Positions 17,142 to 25,921 of a stretch of 64,000 bases of DNA are shown in pieces. A program made the translations under genes and the position numbers. This DNA is from an uncultured Saccharospirillaceae bacterium (GTDB taxonomy: Bacteria; Pseudomonadota; Gammaproteobacteria; Pseudomonadales; Oceanobacteraceae): contig CANNFT010000013.1 in the NCBI GenBank assembly GCA_947503895.1, forward strand, positions 1 to 64,000. Reading direction: 5' to 3'. Numbering within the stretch: the stretch's first letter is position 1; each line of letters starts with the position of its first letter. The notes beneath the pieces were generated by a model. That model was given only the letters and a program-made list of their open reading frames with translations, did not search any database and had not been told where the DNA came from.

Positions 17142-18550
17142 GAGAAGTAACCCTGTAAAAACCAGCGTTGCTCTGCATCCTTATACAGCCAATGAATGGC
17201 TCCTTGTTGATGTTGAGCAATATAGTAATCACGACGACAGGGCGTTGCTTGCCACCATCCTTGATCAAGCCGCTCTGGTCCGTGTAGCAGGTGGTATTGC
17301 TGACGATGAATAGGTTTTGGGTGGTCAATAATCCAAATAGGTCTATGATGACCGCTTGTTGAGGGATGTGCATCATCGCATTTAGCATACACCGAAGCCG
17401 TATTAACCAGTTCTGTTTGTTGTTCCGGCAAGGGGGTTAACTTGTAGCTTAATAAGCCATATTGTTGCGGACCAATTCTTCCAGAAAGGCGATTCATCAG
17501 AGCGTTTTTCTTCTCTATATTGAGAGTGTTTTTGGGTTGAATAAGGTTTAAGTTTTTCGTTTCTACAAGTATTGTTTTTTTGCTAAATACTTGCAGGTCC
17601 GTCGTCGCTGCCGAAGGGCTGAAGCGCTCTAGTGCATGACGTAACAAATATAGCCATTCATCGCTGTTCTGAGTAGGGTTTGCCAATGTGAGAGTTAAGT
17701 AAGACGGTTCTGTTTCTCGGTGAATGCAACGAACACAAAGTTCATGACTGATTAAACAGTGCTCGGTTAAAAACTGGCAAAATTCCCTAATGAGTTTGCT
17801 TAATGGAAATAATAATTGGTGTGCTAAATTTGCTTCATAATCAAGCTCAATACAGCGATAAAAAAAAGGCTGAGTTTTTTCTGGCTTAGGCAGCCACTTT
17901 CGGTACCCTGCAATGTATTCAAGTTCTTGAGCGGTTTCTAAATTAATTCGATAAGCGATATCTGCTGTGCGCAGCTTTAATAATTGCCCGAACTTTTTTA
18001 TGCCCAGCTTTTTAATGCTGAGTTGAGTCTTAAGATCAAAAGATAATTGATCTATGGAAATAGGGTTTAAAAAGGCTCGAATGTTTTCTTTATTGAGGTG
18101 CGCCTCTATTCCTGAGCGGGCCAACAGCCTGGCTGTTCGAGCATAAGGTGCTGAGCTTAATTGACAAGTGAGCGGTTTTAGATGTGCTTGGAGACGTTGA
18201 CTGATGTACTGAGGGGCCCCCAATAGTTTTTGCATACTGCCGACTTCTAAATATAAACCATCTTGTCCATCTACTTGAAACCAAGAAGAAAACGCTTGTG
18301 CTTGTAATCGCAATTGCTCGATGGCTTGCTTCGCGAGATCTTCTTGAAAGCGTACAAGGTGTATTGTCGGTGCTAAGCATAATGTCGTGTGCAGATTCAT
18401 ACCGGCTTGTACTCCGGCCGTGTGTGCCGCTGAATTGCAGTCGAGAATGGATTTATGTCGATCAGAGTACAATGCTAAAGCGTGTGAGGACGGAACATGG
18501 CTATACCATGTTTCCAAATACAGCTGTGGAAAGTAACAATACAGCCACAT
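17138..18550 (-). CDS. imuB: ImuB, inactive Y-family polymerase-like protein
   Basis: A 470-residue member of the Y-family polymerase superfamily. It begins WLYCYFPQLYLETWYS, where active Y-polymerases have a catalytic Asp that ImuB proteins lack. The core continues through GLYLEVGSMQKLLGAP and the helix-hairpin region (LGIKKFGQLLKLRTADIAYRI). The segment AHQLLFPL (~residue 245) is a plausible beta-clamp binding motif. The C-terminal signature GPERLDQGWW, then RRDYYIAQHQQGAIHWLY, is typical of ImuB. It acts as an adaptor joining DnaE2 to the sliding clamp. It starts 3 bases after the imuA stop. Confidence 0.93.
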   Translation of the reverse strand: MWLYCYFPQLYLETWYSHVPSSHALALYSDRHKSILDCNSAAHTAGVQAGMNLHTTLCLAPTIHLVRFQEDLAKQAIEQLRLQAQAFSSWFQVDGQDGLYLEVGSMQKLLGAPQYISQRLQAHLKPLTCQLSSAPYARTARLLARSGIEAHLNKENIRAFLNPISIDQLSFDLKTQLSIKKLGIKKFGQLLKLRTADIAYRINLETAQELEYIAGYRKWLPKPEKTQPFFYRCIELDYEANLAHQLLFPLSKLIREFCQFLTEHCLISHELCVRCIHRETEPSYLTLTLANPTQNSDEWLYLLRHALERFSPSAATTDLQVFSKKTILVETKNLNLIQPKNTLNIEKKNALMNRLSGRIGPQQYGLLSYKLTPLPEQQTELVNTASVYAKCDDAHPSTSGHHRPIWIIDHPKPIHRQQYHLLHGPERLDQGWWQATPCRRDYYIAQHQQGAIHWLYKDAEQRWFLQGYFS

Positions 18551-18553
18551 ACA

Positions 18554-19285
18554 TTACGCTCGTGCTATTGCTGTGTTGCTGGATGGAGTAGGTGCGTTGA
18601 TTTCCTTTTGTGTAATGTTCGAGACAAAAGGGTAGCGCCAAAAGGCGTCATGCGGTAAATCAAGAGAGAATTGTTCGCCAGCCCATCGACCTTTGCATTT
18701 GTCGAGCTGTAGCTGTATACGAAACGATGTTTGTTTTTCAATGTTTAGCCGCAGGCTGCAAGGTGTATGTGAGTTGGGTGATATTGTTGAGTTTGAAGGA
18801 CTTGTGTTCGAAGATTCGAACAGTGTGAACAGGGGGACTTGGTATTCTTGACACAGTATTTGCTGACGACGTGAAACTTTAAAGCTTTGAGGCTTTTCTG
18901 GCCAATAGAGCACCAGCCCACAACATTGGCTTTTTAAGCACTCTTCAACTGCCCAATGCGCATTCTGGGTGCTCTGTGGGCGGATAACGAGTAAGTGCTC
19001 TAAGGCAATGTTGAAGTGCTTTAACGCAGCGCTGTAAGGCAGGTAGGGTGGGGCGACCCAAGCCACCAAGCTGTTGTGGCTGACGTCGCGCACCGCCGGT
19101 AGCAATAAACTCAAAGCACCTTGCCCGAATACTGCACTGTGGATTTCGGTAATACCATTGGTGGGCCAGCCATTGAAGGGCAAGGCTTTATCTAAGCTTG
19201 GAAAGCCTGTGCGCATGCCGGGCTCAGGTGTGCTGTGTTGTCGCCCCCGCCAGAGTAGGCCGGAGTCGATAATCTCATCGAGCAT
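18554..19285 (-). CDS. imuA: ImuA, SOS translesion-synthesis accessory protein
   Basis: A 243-residue RecA/SulA-like protein of the translesion mutasome. It begins MLDEIIDSGLLWRGRQ, followed by the characteristic GFPSLDKALPFNGWPTNGITEI that lines up with RecA-type Walker regions although the P-loop is degenerate. Later segments (VAWVAPPYLPYSAALKHFNI and LVLYWPEKPQSFKVSRRQQI) match the family. The ATG at 19285 is chosen over 19345, because the longer form would run through the LexA operator at 19302-19321. First gene of the cassette. Confidence 0.9.
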   Translation of the reverse strand: MLDEIIDSGLLWRGRQHSTPEPGMRTGFPSLDKALPFNGWPTNGITEIHSAVFGQGALSLLLPAVRDVSHNSLVAWVAPPYLPYSAALKHFNIALEHLLVIRPQSTQNAHWAVEECLKSQCCGLVLYWPEKPQSFKVSRRQQILCQEYQVPLFTLFESSNTSPSNSTISPNSHTPCSLRLNIEKQTSFRIQLQLDKCKGRWAGEQFSLDLPHDAFWRYPFVSNITQKEINAPTPSSNTAIARA

Positions 19286-19301
19286 GTTAAAAACTTCAAT
19301 G

Positions 19302-19321
19302 TACTGTTTGGATATACAGTA
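19302..19321 (-). promoter_or_regulatory. LexA box upstream of imuA
   Basis: TACTGTTTGGATATACAGTA matches the gammaproteobacterial LexA operator (CTG-N10-CAG inside TACTGTATATATATACAGTA). It ends 16 bases before the imuA start codon, so LexA bound here would block the imuA-imuB-dnaE2 transcript. Confidence 0.92.
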
Positions 19322-19402
19322 TATTGGGTGGGCGTATCTTCGCAAGTTGATTTTTGTAACGGCCCACAGCGGCGCGCTTTGGTGTTTACATACTCCGCTT
19401 GA

Positions 19403-19422
19403 TACTGTATAAAAAAACAGTA
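19403..19422 (+). promoter_or_regulatory. LexA box upstream of yebG
   Basis: TACTGTATAAAAAAACAGTA is a near-perfect LexA operator (CTG-N10-CAG with flanking TA). It sits 23 bases before the yebG start codon on the plus strand. It is a second, separate box about 80 bases from the imuA operator, so the divergent units each have their own LexA control. Confidence 0.95.
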
Positions 19423-19445
19423 ATCAACCTGTAAGGAATCAACCC

Positions 19446-19757
19446 ATGGCCGTGGTACCCTATTTCATGTCAGATCGCGATAAATCTAAACAGTATTTTA
19501 CAACCAAGAAAGAAGCCGAAGAGTTAGATCGAAAGCTTGAAATCGCAGCGCATTTAGGCGAGTTATTTCTCAGCAAAGTGGAATTCTTAGATGAAATAAA
19601 AGCTGAAGAACTAGGCATGATTATATCGGAGCACGCTGGTGAAATTACAAGTGCATTTAAAGGGAAGTTTGAAGGGCTACAATCCGCTATAAAAGGCGAA
19701 CCTAGTCAACCAAGTACCGAAGAAGACAAAGTCACTTCCATTACTGGTACGGCATAA
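19446..19757 (+). CDS. yebG: YebG family SOS-induced protein
   Basis: A 103-residue acidic protein starting MAVVPYFMSDRDKSKQYFTTKKEAEELDRKLEIA, which lines up with E. coli YebG (MAVEVKYV..., F(T)SKKEAD.YD..L..A). The C-terminal tail is disordered and polar (SQPSTEEDKVTS), as in YebG. In E. coli yebG is a LexA-regulated gene of unknown biochemical role. Here a LexA box lies just upstream and the DNA polymerase cassette is divergent, which strengthens the assignment. AAGGAA precedes the ATG. Confidence 0.87.
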   Translation: MAVVPYFMSDRDKSKQYFTTKKEAEELDRKLEIAAHLGELFLSKVEFLDEIKAEELGMIISEHAGEITSAFKGKFEGLQSAIKGEPSQPSTEEDKVTSITGTA

Positions 19758-19783
19758 TCGCATACAGCTTATATCACCACTAT

Positions 19784-19817
19784 AAAAGACTACCTATTTA
19801 AGAGGTGGTCTTTTTTT
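19784..19817 (+). terminator. Rho-independent terminator after yebG
   Basis: AAAGACTACC and GGTGGTCTTT form a stem with one mismatch around the loop TATTTAAGA. The stem is followed by a run of seven T. It lies about 30 bases after the yebG stop. Confidence 0.85.
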
Positions 19818-19876
19818 ATAAACGGCTTCTGCATGAAGCCAAATATTTGGTCGATAATAGCGATGATACTTAGAGG

Positions 19877-20626
19877 CTATTTCAGCAGCAGAGCCACACT
19901 CATTGCGATGCATACTCCAACAGTCATAAAGCGAATAAAGTTAACGCCATGATTCACGGCCGCAGCCGCGCCTAATCGAGCGCCAATCGCTTGTCCAACT
20001 GCCATGCATAATCCTATTTGCCAAACAATTTGCCCAGATGCGATAAACACCAATAACGATACTATGTTGGTCGTAAAATTAAGCAGTTTTGCATGAGCCG
20101 TTGCTGTAATTAAGTCCATTCCTCGTAACTTGCTGTAGCCCAGAGTAAAAAAAGTACCGGTTCCGGGGCCAAAAAAACCATCGTAGAAACCCACGCTGGT
20201 GGATACGGTTGCGTTAAAGGTTGACTCTTTCATTTTGGCAGCTTGTGCTTGCTGGCCAAAGCTTTTTGAAAACGCCAAATAAAGCGCAATGCAAATCAAA
20301 CCAAAAGGCAAGATAGTGATAAGAAATTGGCTGTTTATGAGCTGAATAACCCAAGCCCCCAGTGCAGCCCCGATCGCCGTTGCGAGAACGGCCCATTTAC
20401 GCCGAGAGGGTGATACTAAGCCTTTTCGGATAAAGTAGCGAGTGGCTGAAAAACTACCAAAGCAAGCCTGAAGTTTATTGGTGGCAATGGCTTGTACCGG
20501 TGTGACGCCCGCGAATAAAAGAGCAGGAATGGTCAGTAAGCCGCCACCGCCCGCGATGGCATCAATAAATCCCGCAAGTAGCGCAACTCCTGCGAGTAAT
20601 GCCAATAACTCAATTGAAAATTCCAT
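19877..20626 (-). CDS. TSUP-family transporter (TauE/SafE)
   Basis: A 249-residue inner-membrane protein with about eight TM helices. The two-fold repeated TSUP motif is visible: AGFIDAIAGGGGLLTIPALLFAGVTPVQAIATNKLQ at the N-terminus, and GFYDGFFGPGTGTFFTLGYSKLRGMDLITATAHAKLLNFTTN in the second half. The family exports sulfite, sulfoacetate or related organosulfur anions, but substrates cannot be predicted from sequence. It stands alone on the minus strand and converges on yebG. Its length is normal for the family. Confidence 0.9.
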   Translation of the reverse strand: MEFSIELLALLAGVALLAGFIDAIAGGGGLLTIPALLFAGVTPVQAIATNKLQACFGSFSATRYFIRKGLVSPSRRKWAVLATAIGAALGAWVIQLINSQFLITILPFGLICIALYLAFSKSFGQQAQAAKMKESTFNATVSTSVGFYDGFFGPGTGTFFTLGYSKLRGMDLITATAHAKLLNFTTNIVSLLVFIASGQIVWQIGLCMAVGQAIGARLGAAAAVNHGVNFIRFMTVGVCIAMSVALLLK

Positions 20627-21050
20627 TTTAATACCGCAACAAAACCGGAATTCACGATGGGTGTCCGCTTTTAAATTCTGCTTTTAAATTCAATGGATCA
20701 GCATGAATGAGTCAGACTCTCATCATCAACCATTGCGGCGCAGACAGACATCGCACAACCGTGGGTGTTAATTTAACGCACTCGGTACGTGAGCGCGCAG
20801 ATGATTCTAACCCGTTTAAAATCAATGACCTACCATTTTCAATTTTATCGATGCTTTGCATTTATCGACAATGGGATACAGGCTTTAAGGGGATTAGGTT
20901 TGATGGCTTTTGAGAGGCAATAATTAAGGTTAAATAAACCGTTGTGAGGAAACCACAACCGAAATGCGCATAGACAAATCGGATGTGGTCGAGCATTACC
21001 CTGTTGGTTTCTTAATATGCTGAGTCGAAACCATGCACTCGAGGCAATCT
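20627..21050. other. intergenic region with a hairpin at 20940-20960
   Basis: About 420 bases between the TSUP gene and the phosphohexomutase gene, both on minus. It contains an inverted repeat GTTGTG/CACAAC (20941-20959), which on the minus strand lies downstream of the mutase and is followed by GGTTTATTTAA, so it is a possible weak terminator for the galU-mutase operon. The 68-codon frame at 20707-20913 has no recognisable content. Confidence 0.4.
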
Positions 21051-22400
21051 TTACTCTTGCATGAGTGCTAATAGTTCAGCGGTTTTGGCTTTCATAAGCG
21101 ACTCATCACCTTTGGCTTCGACATTCAAACGCACTACGGGCTCTGTGTTCGAAGAACGAAGGTTGAAACGCCAAGTATCAAATTCAATGCTGATGCCGTC
21201 TGTGGTATCAACAGAATTCGCATTGGGGCTGTACTGTGCTTCAATTTTAGCGATGACAGCTTTAGGGTCTTGTAGGCGGCTATTAATTTCACCGCTACAA
21301 GGGTAAGCCGACATACGCTCTTCGACTAATTGTGATAAAGGTTTGCCTGTGGTCGATATCAACTCAGAAACGAGAAGCCATGGAATCATACCGCTATCAC
21401 AGTAAGCAAAGTCTCGGAAATAGTGGTGAGCACTCATCTCGCCACCGTAAACCGCATCTTCTTTACGCATACGCTCTTTGATAAAGGCGTGTCCCGTTTT
21501 ACTCTGTACGGCTTGTCCACCTAATGACTCGGCTATATCAATCGTGTTCCACGTTAAACGAGGATCGTGCACGATTTTATTGTTACTTTCTTTTTTCAAG
21601 AAGGCTTCTGCGAGTAACCCGACGATGTAATAGCCTTCGATGAAATTGCCTTTCTCGTCAAAGAAAAAACAGCGGTCGAAGTCCCCATCCCAAGCGACTC
21701 CCATGTCCGCGCCAGAAGCTTGAATGGCTTCGATCGTCGCAGGGCGATTTTCTTCGAGTAAAGGATTGGGCACACCATTAGGGAAATTGCCGTCGGCTTC
21801 GTGGTGCACTTTCACCCACGTGAACGGCAAGTGAGATTCAATTGCGTCGATAACAGAACCAGCACCACCATTGCCCGCCGTGCAGACAATTTTAAGCGGT
21901 TTAAGATTACGTTGATCAACGTAAGTCAACATGTGCTCGATATAGTCAGGGCGCGTGTCTTGTTCAGTCAGCAAGCCTTTATGTTGAACTTCACCGAATT
22001 GATTTTCTTCGGCAATGCGTTGAATGTCTTTTAGGCCGGTGTCACCGCTGATGGGTTTAGATTCCTCACGGACGAACTTCATGCCATTGTAGTCTTTCGG
22101 ATTGTGACTGGCCGTGACACAAATACCGCCGTCCGTTCCAAGATGGCTGGTCGCAAAGTAGACTTCTTCTGTACCACATTGGCCGATATCAATGACGTCA
22201 GCGCCACCGTCTGTTAGCCCCTGTATGGTAGAGCGACTCATTTGAAAACTGGTCAATCGAATGTCATAACCCACCACAACCGTGGAAGGTTTGAGATATT
22301 CTGCATAGGCGCGGCCAATGCGGTAGGCGATATCTTCATTCAGTTCATCGGGAATACGACCACGAACGTCGTATGCTTTAAAGCAGGTTAAAGAATTCAT
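21051..22400 (-). CDS. phosphomannomutase/phosphoglucomutase
   Basis: A 449-residue alpha-D-phosphohexomutase. It opens with FKAYDVRGRIPDELNEDIAYRIGRA, the canonical start of the family. The catalytic phosphoserine motif TASHNP has Ser98, the metal-binding DGDFDRCF loop is present (AWDGDFDRCFFFDE), then GGEMSAHHYFRDF for sugar binding and RLNVEAKGD near the C-terminus for phosphate binding. It interconverts mannose- or glucose-6-phosphate and the 1-phosphates for sugar nucleotide synthesis. It follows galU by 6 bases, so the pair would supply glucose-1-phosphate to GalU. It resembles CpsG/ManB more than Pseudomonas AlgC, so sugar preference is uncertain. Confidence 0.9.
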   Translation of the reverse strand: MNSLTCFKAYDVRGRIPDELNEDIAYRIGRAYAEYLKPSTVVVGYDIRLTSFQMSRSTIQGLTDGGADVIDIGQCGTEEVYFATSHLGTDGGICVTASHNPKDYNGMKFVREESKPISGDTGLKDIQRIAEENQFGEVQHKGLLTEQDTRPDYIEHMLTYVDQRNLKPLKIVCTAGNGGAGSVIDAIESHLPFTWVKVHHEADGNFPNGVPNPLLEENRPATIEAIQASGADMGVAWDGDFDRCFFFDEKGNFIEGYYIVGLLAEAFLKKESNNKIVHDPRLTWNTIDIAESLGGQAVQSKTGHAFIKERMRKEDAVYGGEMSAHHYFRDFAYCDSGMIPWLLVSELISTTGKPLSQLVEERMSAYPCSGEINSRLQDPKAVIAKIEAQYSPNANSVDTTDGISIEFDTWRFNLRSSNTEPVVRLNVEAKGDESLMKAKTAELLALMQE

Positions 22401-22406
22401 AAACGA

Positions 22407-23243
22407 CTAGCGTCCCTTTTTATACAGGTTTTCATAAACATAATTTGTGGCTTCTACAAATCCGTCGATTGAGCCACAGTCGAAGCGTTTACCACGAAAT
22501 TTATACGCGATCACACAACCTTCTTTTGCTTGTTGCAACAAGGCGTCTGTAATTTGAATTTCACCGCCGACGCCAGCGGGTGTTGCCTCAATTCGTTCGT
22601 AAATGTCGGGCGTTAAAATATAACGGCCAATAATGGCTAAATTGCTCGGTGCGTCTTCTTTAGCCGGTTTTTCCACCATATTGTTGACACGGTACAAACC
22701 ATTTCCCATGTCTTCCCCAGCAATGACACCGTACTTATGGACTTCATCAGCGGGTACTTCTTGAATGGCGACAACCGAGCAGCGGAATTGATTATAGATT
22801 TTCACCATTTGCGCCAATACCCCAATGTCACCTTCATCTGGGACGCAGAGGTCATCTGCCAATACGACAGCAAATGGGTTATCACCCATTAAGTTACGAC
22901 CGGATAAAACAGCATGGCCGAGACCTTTCATATGCACTTGGCGAGTGAAGGCAAATTCGTTGTGCTCAATGAGGTTATTAACGTCTTTTAAGAGTTCAAC
23001 CTTTGTGCTGCCTGCGATTTCTTTTTCTAGCTCATAGCTGATGTCGAAATGGTCTTCAATGGCCCGTTTGCCACGGCCCGTCACGAACCCGATATCGCTT
23101 AGGCCTGCTTCAACGGCTTCTTCCACTGCATATTGCACCAATGGCTTATTGACGACGGGCAGCATTTCTTTCGGCATAGCCTTAGTGGCTGGCAAAAACC
23201 GCGTACCATACCCAGCAACTGGAAACAGGCATTTGCTGATCAT
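22407..23243 (-). CDS. galU: UTP-glucose-1-phosphate uridylyltransferase
   Basis: A 278-residue nucleotidyltransferase. The N-terminal GxGTRFLPATKAMPKEMLPVVNKP loop (residues ~10-33) is the nucleotide-binding signature. QKGLGHAV is conserved as MKGLGHAVLSGRNLMGDNPFAVVLADD, VEKP sits in the middle, and GEIQITDAL and CGSIDGFVEA close the active site. It makes UDP-glucose from UTP and glucose-1-phosphate for polysaccharide and lipopolysaccharide precursors. First gene of a two-gene operon with the phosphohexomutase. Divergent from the zwf operon. Confidence 0.95.
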   Translation of the reverse strand: MISKCLFPVAGYGTRFLPATKAMPKEMLPVVNKPLVQYAVEEAVEAGLSDIGFVTGRGKRAIEDHFDISYELEKEIAGSTKVELLKDVNNLIEHNEFAFTRQVHMKGLGHAVLSGRNLMGDNPFAVVLADDLCVPDEGDIGVLAQMVKIYNQFRCSVVAIQEVPADEVHKYGVIAGEDMGNGLYRVNNMVEKPAKEDAPSNLAIIGRYILTPDIYERIEATPAGVGGEIQITDALLQQAKEGCVIAYKFRGKRFDCGSIDGFVEATNYVYENLYKKGR

Positions 23244-23666
23244 TTTTTATACCCTTTCATATAATCTGGAGACTCGCGAAACGAGTGTAAAATAAAGGGT
23301 GCAATTGTGCCTGATATTGTCTTGAAATGCAGGTTAAACAACCCAAGCCTTTAGACAAAGCGGCTATCGATACCTGCTGAAGGAAGCAAATAAACGGAAG
23401 GCGTTCGTGAATGACGCTCTATGAGGAATAAAGGTGAATGGGCTACCCTATCAATAATCGGCTTGAACGATGTGTAGTCTGGCAAGGCGAGTAGATACAG
23501 CGTTATTGTGATATCCCGAAAATCCGTCCAAACTGGCGTTAAATTACGCAATTAGTAGCCTACGAACACTCGTTAAGCACTCATGCCAATCAAGGTAACT
23601 TTTAGGATTACAGTGAACGGGTTATCACAGTATGATGAGGTGTAAATAGGGACTTAGGAGAAAAAC
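23244..23666. other. divergent intergenic region galU/zwf
   Basis: About 420 bases between galU (minus) and zwf (plus). It must hold both promoters. The only near-palindrome I saw, GTAAC-N7-ATTAC before zwf (around 23596-23612), does not fit the HexR consensus well. A 66-codon minus-strand frame at 23351-23551 has no recognisable family. Confidence 0.4.
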
Positions 23667-25127
23667 ATGCCGGATGTAACAGAACCATTTGATCTGATTC
23701 TGTTTGGGGCGGCAGGTGATCTTGCTCTGCGCAAACTCATGCCATCCTTGTATAATTTACATACAGATGGACGCCTAAATGAAACAGGTAAAATTTGGGC
23801 GTTAACAAGGCCGGGTAACAACTTAGAAGCTTATTTAGAGACACTTAAGCAATCAATTCAGCTCAACGAGCCTGAACTCGACCCGGTTGAGTGGAAGGGG
23901 TTTGCAGATCGTATTCACCATCTAGGGTTGGACCTTGATAAGCCAGCGGGATATAACAAGCTGAAAAAAAAGCTATCAGACCGAACCTGTCATCGTATTT
24001 ATTACTGTGCCGTGCATTCGCGACTGTACCCCTCGATTGGTGAGCAATTAGCAGAGTGCAGTTTAATAACCCCTGACAGTGCGATTGTTCTGGAAAAACC
24101 CATCGGTAGCGACTTACAGACAGCGCACGAAATTAATCAACGAATTGCAGAATATTTCAGTGAAGAGCAAATCTATAGAATTGACCATTACTTAGGCAAA
24201 GAGACGGTTCAAAATCTATTGGCTCTGCGTTTTGCTAATTCCATCTTCGAGCATCAATGGAATCAACGATATATTGATCATATCCAAATCACGATATCTG
24301 AAACTGTCGGCGTAGAAGGACGTGCAAGTTTCTACGAAGGTACAGGTGCGCTGCGTGATATGTTGCAAAATCACTTACTGCAATTGCTGTGCATGACCGC
24401 CATGGAACCGCCGGCGAGTATGGATGCGCAAGCCGTACGCGACGAGAAAGTAAAAGTCTTAAAGGCGCTTAAACCGATTAAGGGAGCCGATATACTCGAC
24501 AAAGTCGTGAGAGGCCAGTACGAAGAGGGCATTTCAAATGGTAATCATGTTCCGCGATACAAAGGAGAACCCGGAGTCAGCAATGACTCCAACACCGAAA
24601 CATTTGTCGCCTTGAAAGCTGAAATTGATAATTGGCGTTGGACCGGAGTGCCGTTTTACTTAAGAACCGGAAAACGTTTAGCGAAAAGAACGTGTGAAAT
24701 AGTGGTTCAGTTTAAAGAGGTGCCTCACAGTATTTTTGAGTTGCTGCACAAAAAAACCATGGCCAACAAATTGGTGTTTCGACTACAGCCTGACGAAGGC
24801 ATTCGACTCCAATTGTGCGAGAAGCGTGTGGGTAATCATATGCAAGTACGTCCGATGACATTAAGCTTGAATCAAAATGAGAATGACAGTAAGCGAGTCC
24901 CCGATGCTTACGAACGATTGCTGGCGGATGCGATTAACTTTAACCCAACGTTATTTTTACGTCAGGACGAGTTGATGACGGCATGGCGTTGGGCTGATCC
25001 CATATTACAGTACTGGGAAAGTTCAGATCAGCGCCCAGATGCGTATAATGCAGGAACTTGGGGACCCGCAGCAGCAACTTTGCTGCTCGCAAAAGATGGC
25101 CGTTTATGGGAGGAAAATAGCGCATGA
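23667..25127 (+). CDS. zwf: glucose-6-phosphate 1-dehydrogenase
   Basis: A 486-residue enzyme with the N-terminal dinucleotide-binding loop FGAAGDLALRKLMPSLYNL and the active-site signature RIDHYLGKETVQNLLALRFAN, His at about residue 174. The substrate-binding region EKPIGSDLQTAHEIN is also intact. It oxidises glucose-6-phosphate to 6-phosphogluconolactone, making NAD(P)H. Length is normal (490 in E. coli). GGAG lies before the ATG. Its stop overlaps the pgl start (ATGA). It begins the Entner-Doudoroff operon zwf-pgl-edd-eda. Confidence 0.96.
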   Translation: MPDVTEPFDLILFGAAGDLALRKLMPSLYNLHTDGRLNETGKIWALTRPGNNLEAYLETLKQSIQLNEPELDPVEWKGFADRIHHLGLDLDKPAGYNKLKKKLSDRTCHRIYYCAVHSRLYPSIGEQLAECSLITPDSAIVLEKPIGSDLQTAHEINQRIAEYFSEEQIYRIDHYLGKETVQNLLALRFANSIFEHQWNQRYIDHIQITISETVGVEGRASFYEGTGALRDMLQNHLLQLLCMTAMEPPASMDAQAVRDEKVKVLKALKPIKGADILDKVVRGQYEEGISNGNHVPRYKGEPGVSNDSNTETFVALKAEIDNWRWTGVPFYLRTGKRLAKRTCEIVVQFKEVPHSIFELLHKKTMANKLVFRLQPDEGIRLQLCEKRVGNHMQVRPMTLSLNQNENDSKRVPDAYERLLADAINFNPTLFLRQDELMTAWRWADPILQYWESSDQRPDAYNAGTWGPAAATLLLAKDGRLWEENSA

Positions 25128-25861
25128 TCGTATGGCGTGAGTTCGACACAACAGAACAGTTAGTACAAGCCTTGGGAACAGAAATAGTCACGAGCGTTGA
25201 TCGTGCTGTTCAAACGACTGAGCAATGCAGCATCGCATTGGCGGGTGGAAATACACCTAAGCCTTTATATGAATGGCTAAACACACAAGACTTACCTTGG
25301 GATCAATTAAAGCTCACGTTAACGGATGAACGTTGGGTCGGGGTGTTAGATGATGACAGCAATCAAAAATTAGTCGAAGGAACACTGCTGCTGAGTCACG
25401 CCGAAGCAGAATATGATTTAGAGTCTATCGGAGGCAGTCACAGTGCTCAGTTGGTTGCACTTAAGAATTCTGCGCAGAGTGCGAGTGAAGGTCAGCCTAT
25501 TACAGAAGAGTTACTAGACCACTATTTGCCAATGCTCGACGTGACGGTTTTAGGCATGGGTGTGGACGGGCACATCGCGTCGATCTTTCCAAACATGGAG
25601 AACACGAAAAAACTGCTTTCATTAAATAACCCAAATCGATGTGAAGCAACAGCGCCTGAAGGCAAGCATGAGCGCATTACATTGACGCTGCGTTATTTGC
25701 TCTCAGCGCCCAGCATATATCTCATCATCAGTGGGCAGGATAAAAAAGAAATTATTGATCGTGTGAAAAATAATCGTGACCCAGCATTAGCAATGACCTA
25801 TCCAGTGCACGCTTTGCTGCACCAAAACCATCGTGATGTAAATATTTTTTGGACGCCTTAG
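25124..25861 (+). CDS. pgl: 6-phosphogluconolactonase
   Basis: A 245-residue protein of the DevB/NagB-like lactonase family. Signatures are IALAGGNTPKPLYEWL near residue 40, LTDERWVGVLDDDSNQ and VLGMGVDGHIASIFPNM. It hydrolyses 6-phosphogluconolactone to 6-phosphogluconate, linking Zwf to Edd. It starts inside the zwf stop codon (4-base overlap), so the two are translationally coupled. Confidence 0.94.
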   Translation: MIVWREFDTTEQLVQALGTEIVTSVDRAVQTTEQCSIALAGGNTPKPLYEWLNTQDLPWDQLKLTLTDERWVGVLDDDSNQKLVEGTLLLSHAEAEYDLESIGGSHSAQLVALKNSAQSASEGQPITEELLDHYLPMLDVTVLGMGVDGHIASIFPNMENTKKLLSLNNPNRCEATAPEGKHERITLTLRYLLSAPSIYLIISGQDKKEIIDRVKNNRDPALAMTYPVHALLHQNHRDVNIFWTP

Positions 25862-25921
25862 AACATTAAACAGCGTGTTTTCAAACGACAATATCGGTAT
25901 CGCGAACTTTAGGGAGTCAAA

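Noticed and set aside
20707..20913. 68-codon plus-strand frame upstream of the mutase
   Set aside because: No ribosome-binding site of note and no recognisable content.
23351..23551. 66-codon minus-strand frame between galU and zwf
   Set aside because: No recognisable family, low-complexity composition and location in the divergent promoter region. Not enough evidence for a gene.
23596..23612. Palindromic GTAAC-N7-ATTAC before zwf as a HexR site
   Set aside because: The spacing does not match the HexR consensus (about 15 bp with TGTAAT..ATTACA), so it is not claimed.
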